From contig DBDQ01000058.1 in assembly GCA_002293665.1 (NCBI GenBank), forward strand, positions 1 through 12,596: a stretch of 12,596 nucleotides of DNA. The letters run 5' to 3'. Of this stretch, positions 6,239 to 12,596 are shown in pieces (the first letter of the stretch is position 1; each line of letters starts with the position of its first letter). The stretch comes from Alistipes sp. UBA928 (GTDB lineage Bacteria; Bacteroidota; Bacteroidia; Bacteroidales; Rikenellaceae). Below the pieces are notes generated by a model, which was not told the DNA's origin, did not search any database, and saw only the letters and a program-made list of their open reading frames with translations. Both the position numbers and the translations under genes were made by a program.

Positions 6239-6271
6239 TGGATTGCTTGGCTTTTCGGCTCGTAATAACGT
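6239..6271. repeat. Degenerate copy of a dispersed intergenic repeat
   Basis: The 33 bases just after dapA resemble, with a few substitutions, a short dispersed element seen in many bacterial genomes whose core is TGGATTGCTTCGCTT followed by CTCGCAATGACG. Here the second part reads CTCGTAATAACG. Recognised by pattern memory only. Confidence 0.35.
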
Positions 6272-6278
6272 GAAATAC

Positions 6279-6322
6279 GAGAGCGCGAGACAGACACATG
6301 ATCGGTCTCGCGCTCTCTTTTT
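6279..6322 (+). terminator. Rho-independent terminator of dapA
   Basis: Perfect 13-bp stem: 6279-6291 (GAGAGCGCGAGAC) with 6305-6317 (GTCTCGCGCTCTC), loop of 13 bases, then five T at 6318-6322. Located 52 bases after the dapA stop and oriented rightwards. Confidence 0.9.
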
Positions 6323-6374
6323 CCGGCGTGGCCGATAATTTCAATCGGACATCCCCCTCGTGCCGCTGAAATTC

Positions 6375-6429
6375 GCACCCCGCCGTTGGTGTCACCACCA
6401 CCATAATCAAAAGGTTCGATTGCGGGTGC
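6375..6429. other. Possible stem in the dapA/LRR convergent gap
   Basis: GCACCCCGC (6375-6383) can pair with GCGGGTGC (6422-6429) with one bulged C, and the enclosed segment has a 5-bp TGGTG/CACCA hairpin (6387-6400). Nothing else in 6323-6451 is recognisable. Confidence 0.2.
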
Positions 6430-6451
6430 AAGATAGGGGGGATTGTATCGA

Positions 6452-6477
6452 AAAATCTTGATTTAAATCAAGATTTT
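6452..6477. terminator. Perfect 26-bp AT-rich palindrome at the end of the LRR gene
   Basis: Thirteen bases on each side of a TTTAAA centre are perfectly symmetric, and on the minus strand the last base of the LRR stop codon is the first base of the palindrome. Read leftwards the right arm ends in a T-run, so a weak intrinsic terminator for the aspS-LRR transcript is likely. The core also carries the AAATCTTG-N8-CAAGATTT pattern seen at 604-627 and fits TTGAT-N4-ATCAA, the FNR-type half-site layout, so a protein-binding role is an alternative. Confidence 0.5.
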
Positions 6478-7502
6478 CACATTCTCTCCTCGATCGTCGC
6501 GGTGCCGATCACCCAAGGCAAAAAACGGGAGGGATCGGAACCTGCGGGGACATATATTTTCATGCCGTCGGGATTGTCGTTGCAAAAGAGCAAACGGAGG
6601 CGTGTGTTGGAGGTTATATCGAGCGAGGCGAGGCTGCAGGCGACACACTCGAGAGTCCGCAGCGAGGCGCAGTCCGAAATATCCAACGCGGTGAGAGGAT
6701 TGGCATTGACGCGGAGAAGGGAGAGTTTGTCCTGTCCCGACAGGTCGAGTTTCCGCAATTCGTTTGCTATGCTCGTGCGGTTTTGTTCGTGCGTGCCGCA
6801 GTCCAATCTTACGAGCGAGCTGTTTTCGGGCAGAGAGAGCGAGGTGAGGCCGTTGCCTGCGCAACTCAGGTCGGTTAGGGCACTGCATGCGCCGACGTCG
6901 AGAGTTTTCAGTCCGTTGCGGTCACATGAAAGTTCCACAAGTGCGGAATTGGCGCTCACATCGAGCTGTGTGATAGCGTTGCGGGTGCAGTACAAATATT
7001 TTAGCGAGGACATGGCGGAGACGTTCAGTGATGCGAAGCTGTTTCCGCTGCAATTCAGGGTTTCGAGCCGGTTGTCGGCCGAAATCCGGAGCGAGGTGAT
7101 CCTGTTGTCGGAGCAGTTGAGGTAGGTGAGAAACGCGTTGCGGCTCAGATCGAGCGTCGTGAGGTCGTTGTTGCCCACGCTGAGACGGCGCAGGTTGGTG
7201 AAATACTCTATGCCCGCGAGCGACTGTACGCCGCGCATCTGATTATGGCCGACAATATTTCCTCCCTCGTTGTCGAGATATATCTCCTCGACCAAAGCGG
7301 CCTCCCGGTCGGTGATCACGCCGTTACCGTCTTTATCCACCATCGGATTCCCCTCCATGTCTTTAGCGGAGAGGCACCACACCAGGAACACAGGATCGGG
7401 AATGGTGATAGGGAAAGGCCGCAGTTCGACGATCTCGGTACGGGTGCAGCCCGCACCGAGCAGCATGGCACTCAGAGCGACTATGATGCCCGCACGTCTC
7501 AT
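6477..7502 (-). CDS. Leucine-rich-repeat lipoprotein with an EF-hand-like loop
   Basis: A 341-residue protein. The N-terminus MRRAGIIVALSAMLLGAGC is a lipoprotein signal with Cys19 as the lipidation site, so it should be anchored to the inner or outer membrane. Residues 56-67 (DKDGNGVITDRE) match a canonical 12-residue EF-hand calcium loop. From about 104 to 310 run about ten 21-residue repeats of the form LxxLxCxxNxLxxLDxSxNxx, with the conserved Cys common in Bacteroidetes LRRs; the seventh repeat carries a polar insertion (HEQNRTSIANE). A short non-repeat tail ends ATIEERM. LRRs of this type bind proteins or glycans, but the ligand is unknown. The start overlaps the aspS stop in ATGA, so translation is probably coupled. 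The reading frame also continues open upstream inside aspS, but the signal peptide sets the start. Confidence 0.87.
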   Translation of the reverse strand: MRRAGIIVALSAMLLGAGCTRTEIVELRPFPITIPDPVFLVWCLSAKDMEGNPMVDKDGNGVITDREAALVEEIYLDNEGGNIVGHNQMRGVQSLAGIEYFTNLRRLSVGNNDLTTLDLSRNAFLTYLNCSDNRITSLRISADNRLETLNCSGNSFASLNVSAMSSLKYLYCTRNAITQLDVSANSALVELSCDRNGLKTLDVGACSALTDLSCAGNGLTSLSLPENSSLVRLDCGTHEQNRTSIANELRKLDLSGQDKLSLLRVNANPLTALDISDCASLRTLECVACSLASLDITSNTRLRLLFCNDNPDGMKIYVPAGSDPSRFLPWVIGTATIEERM

Positions 7503-9256
7503 TCGGGCTTCACAGTTTTGAGGAACAGTTCGTCGAGTTGGGCTTGGTCTATCGTCGAGGGGGCATCGATCATCACGTCGCGTCCCGAGTTGTTCTTCGG
7601 GAAGGCGATGTAGTCGCGGATCGAGTCGGCGCCGCCGAACAGCGAACAGAAACGGTCGAACCCAAAGGCGATGCCGCCGTGGGGAGGCGCGCCGTAACGG
7701 AAGGCATTCATCAGGAAACCGAACTGGGCCTGAGCCTGTTCGGGGGTGAAACCCAGCAGGTCGAACATGCGCGCCTGCAACGCCGAGTCGAATATTCTTA
7801 TCGAGCCGCCGCCGACTTCCACGCCGTTCACCACAAAGTCGTAGGCGTTGGCCCTCACGGCGCCGGGATCGCTCTCCAAAAGCGGAATGTCCTCGGGCTT
7901 GGGCGAGGTGAAGGGGTGGTGCATGGCGTAGAAACGGGCCGTCTCGTCGTCCCACTCCAGCAGCGGGAAGTCGACCACCCACAGGGGGACGAATTTCGTC
8001 TTGTCGCGCAGGCCCAAGCGGCCTCCCAATTCGAGGCGCAGTTCGCTCAGCACGGTGAGGCTGCGGCGCCTTTCGCCGCTCACCACGAATATCATGTCGC
8101 CGTTTTGCGCGCCGAGTTCCGTTGCCCATCCGCGTAGCACGTCGGGCGAGTAGAATTTGTCTATGGAGGATTTTATCTCGCCGCTCTCATCGAGGCGAAT
8201 CCACACGAGTCCTTTGGCTCCGATCTGCGGGCGCTTGACATACTCTGTGAGTTCGTCGATCTGTTTACGGGTGTATCCCGCGCATCCCGTCGCGGCGATG
8301 GCACCTATGTATTCCGCGTCGTCGAAGACGCCGAAACCGTGGCCTTTGGCAAGGGCTGTGAGTTCGTGGATTTCCATGCCGAAACGCAGGTCGGGTTTGT
8401 CGTTGCCGTAGCGCGCCATAGCTTCGGCCCAGGGCATGCGGCGGAAAGGTTTGGCGCCGAACTCGACCCCGAGCGTCTCGAAGAACATGAAACGCGCCAT
8501 GCGTTCGAAGGTGTCGAGCACGTCGTTCTGTTCCACGAACGACATCTCGCAGTCGATCTGCGTGAATTCGGGCTGGCGGTCGGCTCTCAGGTCTTCGTCG
8601 CGGAAACAGCGCACGATCTGGAAATATTTGTCGTAGCCCGCCACCATCAACAGTTGCTTGAAGGTTTGTGGGCTCTGCGGCAGTGCGTAGAACTGATTGG
8701 GGTTCATGCGGCTCGGCACCACGAAGTCGCGCGCACCCTCGGGCGTGGAGCCTATCAGAAACGGCGTTTCGATCTCAAGGAAACCCTCGCGGTCGAGGAA
8801 ACTTCGTGCCGACTGGGCCATGCGGTGGCGCAGCATCATGTTGCGTTGGAGCGGCCCGCGGCGTAGATCGAGGTAGCGGTACTTCATACGCAGGTCGTCG
8901 CCGCCGTCGGAGTTCTCCTCGATGGTGAACGGGGGGGTATCGGCTTTCGACAGTATCTTCACTTCGTCGAGTGCGACCTCGATATCTCCGGTGGGGATTT
9001 TCGGGTTTTTGGCGGCGCGTTCGACCACGTGGCCCACCACCTGAATCACGAATTCGCGGCCCATCCCGTCGGCGCCCTCTTTGAGTGCCGCGGGAGCGTG
9101 CTCATCCACCACGAGCTGGGTGATGCCGTAGCGGTCGCGCAGGTCTATGAATGTCATCGCTCCGAGGTTGCGCACCTTCTGTACCCAACCGGCAAGAGTT
9201 ACCTCTTTTCCGACGTCGGCGGCCCTAAGCTCGCCGCAAGTGTGTGTCCTATACAT
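7499..9256 (-). CDS. aspS: Aspartyl-tRNA synthetase (bacterial type)
   Basis: A 585-residue class IIb synthetase charging tRNA-Asp. Domain order: N-terminal OB anticodon-binding fold (about 1-105, VTLAGWVQKVRN, then FIDLRDRYGITQLVV), catalytic core with motif 1 around FLEIETP (159-165), FYALPQSPQTFKQLLM (189-204), motif 2 FRDEDLRADRQPEFTQIDCEM (218-238, in part), the bacterial GAD insertion (about 290-420), and motif 3 GIAFGFDRF (528-536) with GRDVMIDAPS near the end. Length fits bacterial AspRS (about 590). Leu31 and Lys83 sit where discriminating AspRS enzymes carry Leu/Lys and tRNA-Asn-mischarging ones carry His/Gly, which suggests strict tRNA-Asp charging. It is divergent from tadA with 41 bases between starts and overlaps the LRR lipoprotein gene by 4 bases. 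Confidence 0.97.
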   Translation of the reverse strand: MYRTHTCGELRAADVGKEVTLAGWVQKVRNLGAMTFIDLRDRYGITQLVVDEHAPAALKEGADGMGREFVIQVVGHVVERAAKNPKIPTGDIEVALDEVKILSKADTPPFTIEENSDGGDDLRMKYRYLDLRRGPLQRNMMLRHRMAQSARSFLDREGFLEIETPFLIGSTPEGARDFVVPSRMNPNQFYALPQSPQTFKQLLMVAGYDKYFQIVRCFRDEDLRADRQPEFTQIDCEMSFVEQNDVLDTFERMARFMFFETLGVEFGAKPFRRMPWAEAMARYGNDKPDLRFGMEIHELTALAKGHGFGVFDDAEYIGAIAATGCAGYTRKQIDELTEYVKRPQIGAKGLVWIRLDESGEIKSSIDKFYSPDVLRGWATELGAQNGDMIFVVSGERRRSLTVLSELRLELGGRLGLRDKTKFVPLWVVDFPLLEWDDETARFYAMHHPFTSPKPEDIPLLESDPGAVRANAYDFVVNGVEVGGGSIRIFDSALQARMFDLLGFTPEQAQAQFGFLMNAFRYGAPPHGGIAFGFDRFCSLFGGADSIRDYIAFPKNNSGRDVMIDAPSTIDQAQLDELFLKTVKPE

Positions 9257-9265
9257 AATATTTTC

Positions 9266-9273
9266 TATCTTTA
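9266..9273 (+). promoter_or_regulatory. Possible -7 box (TATCTTTA) for tadA
   Basis: Seven of eight to TAnnTTTG, 24 bases before the tadA ATG. It lies downstream of the opposing aspS box, so each promoter fires through the other's -7 element. An AGGTGA ribosome site precedes the ATG at 9288-9293. Confidence 0.4.
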
Positions 9274-9280
9274 CAGCCTA

Positions 9281-9288
9281 CAAAAATA
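9281..9288 (-). promoter_or_regulatory. -7 box (TATTTTTG) for aspS
   Basis: Exact TAnnTTTG match on the minus strand, 24 bases before the aspS ATG. A minus-strand TTTG at 9314-9311 is 22 bases upstream, slightly long for a -33, and lies inside tadA. Confidence 0.5.
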
Positions 9289-9297
9289 GGTGAATAT

Positions 9298-9753
9298 ATG
9301 GAAATCGCGGCAAACGCGGACGAAAAATATATGCGGGAGGCACTGAAAGAGGCTGCCGCGGCGCTCGAAAGGGGCGAGGTACCCATCGGTGCGGTGGTGG
9401 TCGAGACGGCTCGGGGCAGAATTATCGGGAGGGGCCACAACCTCACCGAAGCCCTCACCGACGCCACCGCCCACGCCGAGATGCAGGCCATAACGGCGGC
9501 GGCAAACAGGATAGGCGGTAAATATCTGACCGATTGTACTTTGTATGTGACTGTGGAGCCATGCGTGATGTGTGCCGGAGCGAGCGCGTGGAGCCAGGTA
9601 GGGCGGATAGTCTACGGCGCGGCCGACCCCAAGCGAGGCTACCGGCAGTCGGGAGGCACGCTGCTCCATCCACGGACAACGGTCACGGCGGGCATTCTGG
9701 AGGAGGAGTGCGGGCAACTTGTGAGCGATTTTTTTAAAAAGCTGCGAGGCTGA
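9298..9753 (+). CDS. tadA: tRNA-specific adenosine deaminase
   Basis: A 151-residue zinc deaminase that converts A34 to inosine in the anticodon of tRNA-Arg(ACG). The zinc site and catalysis are seen in HAE (H59, E61 as proton shuttle) and PCVMC (88-92, C89 and C92). VPIGAVVV (28-35), RGHNLTEALTDATAHAE and the FFKKLR end (about 145-150) are typical of TadA and argue against cytidine or guanine deaminases. The length is normal. The start at 9298 has an AGGTGA site 4 bases upstream; an internal Met at residue 12 is a possible but less supported start. It is transcribed divergently from aspS, both serving translation. About 120 bases separate it from the next gene, and no clear terminator is seen. 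Confidence 0.93.
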   Translation: MEIAANADEKYMREALKEAAAALERGEVPIGAVVVETARGRIIGRGHNLTEALTDATAHAEMQAITAAANRIGGKYLTDCTLYVTVEPCVMCAGASAWSQVGRIVYGAADPKRGYRQSGGTLLHPRTTVTAGILEEECGQLVSDFFKKLRG

Positions 9754-9789
9754 GAAACTCCAAACAAGCCCTGAAAAAATCGCTGTAAT

Positions 9790-9820
9790 TTTGGATTTTT
9801 TGTAAAAAAAAATAACTTTG
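9790..9820 (+). promoter_or_regulatory. Full Bacteroidetes promoter (-33 TTTG, -7 TAACTTTG) for the TPR gene
   Basis: TTTG at 9790-9793 is followed, after 19 bases, by TAACTTTG at 9813-9820, both exact to the Bacteroidetes sigma consensus with ideal spacing. The expected start near 9827 gives a leader of about 50 bases before the ATG at 9877. The best promoter in the window. Confidence 0.75.
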
Positions 9821-9876
9821 CATGATTCCGGGCAAAATGGCCCGACAACAGACAACAACAAAATCTAATAGGAACC

Positions 9877-10845
9877 ATGAAATTACTTAAAATGACAATT
9901 GCGTCGCTTGTTATGATGACAGCGGCGTTTGGTGTGTACGCACAAACGATCGAAGAGGCGTCGGAGGCTTATAACGCAGCGGCCGAGAAAGCAAAAGAGA
10001 AAGATTACGTCGCAGTCGTCTCGTTGCTGGAAAACGTTATCTCGATAGGCGAAAAGACTGGCCCCGATGCTGATGAACTCGTGCGCGAGGCTAAGAAAAT
10101 GCTTCCGGGAATGAGTTTTCAGGCCGGAGGATCGCTCATTCAGGGCGGTAAACCCGAAGAGGCTATCGTATATTTCGAAAAGGCGGTGACACTGGCCGAA
10201 GAATATGAAGACGTCCGCACGCTTGGTCGTGCAAAAGATTGGGTGGCAAGGACTTATGTTATGATGGGCGGCAATGCGTTCAACTCGAAAGACTATGCCA
10301 CTGCCGCTGAAATATTCCAAAAGGGTTATGACGTAAATCCCGACAACCCCCAGTTGGCGCTTTTCCTCGCGCAGAGCTATGGCGAAATGAAAGAGTATGA
10401 TAAGGCCTATGAGGTGTTCCGCAATGTGATCTCGCTCGAACAGCACGGCGAAAAATATGCTAAAGAAGTAAACGAGGCAAAGGGACTGATCGCGCGTTAT
10501 ATGCTCATACACGCCGACGACCTAAAATCGTCGCAGCCTGCCCAGGCTGTCGAGATACTGGCCGAATCGGTGGCTGCTACTCCAGATCCAACGGCTTATC
10601 TGATGCTCGTGCAGATCGCCAACAATTCGAAAAACTTCGACAAGGTGATAGAATTCGGCGAAAAAGCAGCCGAAGCGCAGACTGATGCCGCCCTTAAAAG
10701 CGCTGCCTATTTTTATCTTGGCACCGCCTATGACAATAAGGGCAACCAGACCAAAGCCGTCGAATATTACCGCAAGGTGACTTCGGGCCCCAACGCCGCC
10801 ACTGCAAAGGCCCAGATCGCAGCCATTCAGGCTGCACAGGCGTAG
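9877..10845 (+). CDS. Secreted tetratricopeptide-repeat protein
   Basis: A 322-residue protein. Residues 1-22 form a Sec signal peptide (MKLLKMTIASLVMMTAAFGV then YA), with a likely cut before QTIEEASEAYN, giving a periplasmic product; there is no lipobox. The rest is helical with several TPR-like units: AEKAKEKDYVAVVSLLENVI, AGGSLIQGGKPEEAIVYFEKA, GGNAFNSKDYATAAEIFQKG, LAQSYGEMKEYDKAYEVFRN and FYLGTAYDNKGNQTKAVEYY. The C-terminus is Ala-rich. TPR arrays scaffold protein-protein contacts, and no enzymatic domain is seen. The partner is unknown. It is monocistronic by signals, with its own full promoter upstream and a terminator 22 bases after the stop. Such proteins are common and often abundant in Bacteroidales envelopes, but no specific role can be assigned. 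Confidence 0.87.
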   Translation: MKLLKMTIASLVMMTAAFGVYAQTIEEASEAYNAAAEKAKEKDYVAVVSLLENVISIGEKTGPDADELVREAKKMLPGMSFQAGGSLIQGGKPEEAIVYFEKAVTLAEEYEDVRTLGRAKDWVARTYVMMGGNAFNSKDYATAAEIFQKGYDVNPDNPQLALFLAQSYGEMKEYDKAYEVFRNVISLEQHGEKYAKEVNEAKGLIARYMLIHADDLKSSQPAQAVEILAESVAATPDPTAYLMLVQIANNSKNFDKVIEFGEKAAEAQTDAALKSAAYFYLGTAYDNKGNQTKAVEYYRKVTSGPNAATAKAQIAAIQAAQA

Positions 10846-10867
10846 TTTGCGACCTCGAAATAAAAGT

Positions 10868-10897
10868 AAAAAGGACGGGAAAACCCCGTCCTTTTTT
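10868..10897 (+). terminator. Rho-independent terminator after the TPR gene
   Basis: GGACGGG (10873-10879) pairs with CCCGTCC (10885-10891) around a 5-base loop, extended by an A-run on the left and six T on the right. The flanking A/T runs could allow bidirectional use, but no leftward gene ends here. Confidence 0.88.
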
Positions 10898-10955
10898 GAT
10901 ATATTTACATAATATTAATAAAGACTGCTGACACACTGCTGTCATTCCGGGGATA

Positions 10956-10963
10956 TATCTTTG
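10956..10963 (+). promoter_or_regulatory. -7 box (TATCTTTG) for the VOC/regulator pair
   Basis: Exact TAnnTTTG match 26 bases before the VOC ATG. No TTTG at the -33 distance. Confidence 0.5.
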
Positions 10964-10989
10964 CCCATGTAAACCAAAATTCATAAGTA

Positions 10990-11406
10990 ATGAAGATCAC
11001 ATCTTATCTCGTTTTCAACGGCCAGGCCGAAGAAGCTGCGAATTTCTACGCCGGGGTGCTCGGCGGACGGCTCGAAAATCTCACCCGCTTCGGCGACTTT
11101 CCCCCTGGAACTGAATGGGAGGTTCCCGCCGAATATGCACAAAAGGTCGGCCATTGCTGCATCGTCTTTCAGGGCGGCGCGATGAGCGTTGCCGATACCC
11201 TGCCCTCCGACCCGCGTGTTTTCGGGAACGGCGCCATGCTCACCCTGTCGTGCGACTCGCTCGAACAGGCCGAAGCGGTCTATGCACACTTCGCCGCCGA
11301 AGCGCAAAATATCAGCTGTCCAATGCAGGAAGTATTCTATGCAAAGCGTTATGGCGAGCTCACAGACAAATTCGGAGTTCTCTGGGCGATCATGTACTCA
11401 GAATAG
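10990..11406 (+). CDS. VOC-superfamily (PhnB-like) protein
   Basis: A 138-residue protein of the glyoxalase/bleomycin-resistance/dioxygenase (VOC) superfamily, PhnB-like group. Two beta-alpha-beta-beta-beta modules are seen: first YLVFNGQAEEAANFYAGVLGG (6-26) with CIVFQGGAMSVAD, then MLTLSCDSLEQAEAVYAHF with the family tail YGELTDKFGVLWAIMY (121-136). PhnB-like proteins are usually metal-independent or uncharacterised, and the substrate is unknown. Sequestration or modification of a small molecule is possible. The gene has its own -7 box. Its stop codon directly abuts the ATG of the HTH-WYL regulator (TAGATG), so the two are almost certainly one transcript with coupled translation, suggesting shared signal or ligand. 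Confidence 0.88.
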   Translation: MKITSYLVFNGQAEEAANFYAGVLGGRLENLTRFGDFPPGTEWEVPAEYAQKVGHCCIVFQGGAMSVADTLPSDPRVFGNGAMLTLSCDSLEQAEAVYAHFAAEAQNISCPMQEVFYAKRYGELTDKFGVLWAIMYSE

Positions 11407-12558
11407 ATGAACCGCCTCGACCGTATATCTGCGATCCTCATTCAGCTTCAGTCGCGCTCGGTAGTCAGGGCGGCCGACTGTGCCGCGCGTTTTGGAGTGA
11501 GTGTGCGCACGGTCTACCGCGACATCCGGACGCTGGAACAAGCAGGGGTGCCCATCTGCGGCGATGCGGGGGTAGGCTATTCGCTCATGGAGGGATACAG
11601 GCTGCCGCCGCTGATGTTCACGCCCGAGGAGGCGTTGGCATTCCTCACAGCCGAAAAATTCATGGACAGCCTGACAGACAGCCACAACAGCAGCCATTTT
11701 CGCAGCGGAATGGACAAAGTGAGAGCAGTGATGCGCGGCGTGCAGAAGGATTATGTGAGCGAGCTGTCGGAGAAGATCACCGTGCGCCGCAGTACGCCTG
11801 AGGCGAAGCGCCCCGACCTGCTGCAAACGATCCTGAAAAGCGTGGGCGACAGCGAGATACTGTCGATGGACTACACAAATAACGACGGCAGGGTCAGCCG
11901 CCGCGACGTGGAGGTGTCGGGCGTGATATTCTCGCACCCGTGCTGGTATCTGACGGCATGGTGCCACCTGCGCGGCGATTACCGCACTTTCCGCCTCGAC
12001 CGTATCGACAACCTCAGCTCTACTGGCCGCCGACATACCATCTCCGAACACCCGTCATTAATAAATTATAACGAACGACACACTATGAAAATCAACAGCA
12101 TTGAGGTCAGGGATCTCGAACCAGTCAAAACTATTGCGCTCACCCATGTGGGTGATTATTCAGGCATTGGCAGCGCTTTCGGCAAAATCGGCCAGTGGGC
12201 CGGCATGAACAACTATTGGGCCATGAGGCCGCGCATGTTGGGGGTCTATCACGACGATCCGGATAGCGTGGCGCCCGAAAAACTTCGTTCGAGCGCCGCC
12301 CTTGAGGAGAAGCCAGGCATGGAGCCAGGCGCGGGAATGAGCCGCTATACGGTCGACGGCGGCAAGTTTCTGGTAATGAACGCCGAGGTGACAATGACTG
12401 AATACGGCGCGGCGTGGCAGAAAATCTATGCTGAGATTGTCTCGCGCGGATTGCAGGAGGACTCCCGCGACCACTATGAACTCTACATCAGCTGCATCGA
12501 CAGCACACAGGGCGACGATGCTCCGTGGGTGGTCGAATTCTGCGTGCCGGTGAAATAG
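11407..12558 (+). CDS. HTH-WYL transcriptional regulator fused to a GyrI-like effector domain
   Basis: A 383-residue cytoplasmic regulator with three parts. Residues 1-60 form a winged HTH of the YafY/HTH_11 type (RISAILIQLQ, then FGVSVRTVYRDIRTLEQAG and a GYSLMEGYRLP wing). Residues about 130-205 are a WYL domain with the diagnostic CWYLTAWC (179-186) and FRLDRI (195-200). Residues about 227-383 resemble a GyrI/AraC effector-binding (SOUL-like) domain: VKTIALTHVGDYSGIGSAF at the front, YTVDGGKFLVM, and YELYISC near the end. A Met at 227 (12085) could be the remnant start of a once separate GyrI-like protein, but the frame runs through. YafY-like regulators fused to GyrI-like domains do occur. 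Start is fixed by direct abutment to the VOC stop. The ligand is unknown. Confidence 0.87.
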   Translation: MNRLDRISAILIQLQSRSVVRAADCAARFGVSVRTVYRDIRTLEQAGVPICGDAGVGYSLMEGYRLPPLMFTPEEALAFLTAEKFMDSLTDSHNSSHFRSGMDKVRAVMRGVQKDYVSELSEKITVRRSTPEAKRPDLLQTILKSVGDSEILSMDYTNNDGRVSRRDVEVSGVIFSHPCWYLTAWCHLRGDYRTFRLDRIDNLSSTGRRHTISEHPSLINYNERHTMKINSIEVRDLEPVKTIALTHVGDYSGIGSAFGKIGQWAGMNNYWAMRPRMLGVYHDDPDSVAPEKLRSSAALEEKPGMEPGAGMSRYTVDGGKFLVMNAEVTMTEYGAAWQKIYAEIVSRGLQEDSRDHYELYISCIDSTQGDDAPWVVEFCVPVK

Positions 12559-12569
12559 GGTTGATTATA

Positions 12570-12596
12570 TTCGTCATCTCGAAGCATAAAGCGAGA
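12570..12596. repeat. Start of a second degenerate dispersed repeat, cut by window end
   Basis: The last 27 bases resemble the beginning of a dispersed intergenic element beginning CGTCATCTCGA and continuing with a GCGAAGCGAGA-like segment. It follows the regulator stop by 11 bases. Only the first part is present and several bases differ, so the call is tentative. Confidence 0.35.

Noticed and set aside
6111..6431. Open frame of 106 codons on the minus strand between dapA and the LRR gene
   Set aside because: It covers the terminator stem, the degenerate repeat and the dapA end, with no domain and no ribosome site.
6540..7190. Regular 63-base periodicity that could suggest a CRISPR array or tandem DNA repeat
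   Set aside because: The periodicity follows the 21-residue protein repeats; the DNA units differ too much for direct repeats and there are no unique spacers.
7503..8129. Upstream in-frame extension of the LRR protein inside aspS (about 209 codons)
   Set aside because: It is an alternative frame of aspS, Arg/Pro-rich, and a lipoprotein signal peptide sets the true start at 7502.

Overview
The window looks like core chromosome of a GC-rich gut Bacteroidales, most likely Alistipes or a relative. This is inferred from protein character (a GlsB-type glycine-lipid acyltransferase, a Bacteroidetes-style DapA with a GTTAE motif, Cys-containing 21-residue leucine-rich repeats). It is also inferred from recurrent Bacteroidetes sigma -7 boxes (TAnnTTTG) a few bases upstream of many starts. 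I see no rRNA, tRNA, CRISPR array, insertion sequence or prophage.

Layout. At the left edge a metX fragment (homoserine O-acyltransferase) and a small XRE regulator are read leftwards. The next 170 bases hold a 24-bp dyad, two rightward -7 boxes and a good rho-independent terminator, which together could delimit a small RNA. Rightwards follow a 46-codon GNAT remnant and rnhB. Read leftwards from about 3075 are an acidic-tailed conserved protein, a GlsB-like N-acyltransferase and a small YjdJ-like GNAT that converges on rnhB with a 4-nt overlap. ligA and dapA run rightwards and end at a strong terminator. A convergent intergenic region holds a degenerate dispersed repeat, a possible stem and a perfect 26-bp palindrome. 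Leftwards comes aspS with a leucine-rich-repeat lipoprotein joined through an ATGA overlap. tadA is divergent from aspS. A secreted TPR protein, a VOC/PhnB-like protein and a three-domain HTH-WYL-GyrI-like regulator finish the window rightwards. The last bases look like the start of a second degenerate dispersed repeat.

Functionally the window mixes amino-acid biosynthesis (metX, dapA), replication and repair (rnhB, ligA), translation fidelity (aspS, tadA), membrane lipid synthesis (glsB-like) and a small sensing module (VOC plus WYL/GyrI regulator). I find no convincing new defence or mobile system. The observations most worth checking are a 24-bp dyad with the same half-sites and spacing at two distant places (604-627 and 6453-6476), the candidate small RNA, the internally deleted GNAT ahead of rnhB, the EF-hand/LRR lipoprotein coupled to aspS, and the regulator with two putative effector domains abutting a VOC gene.
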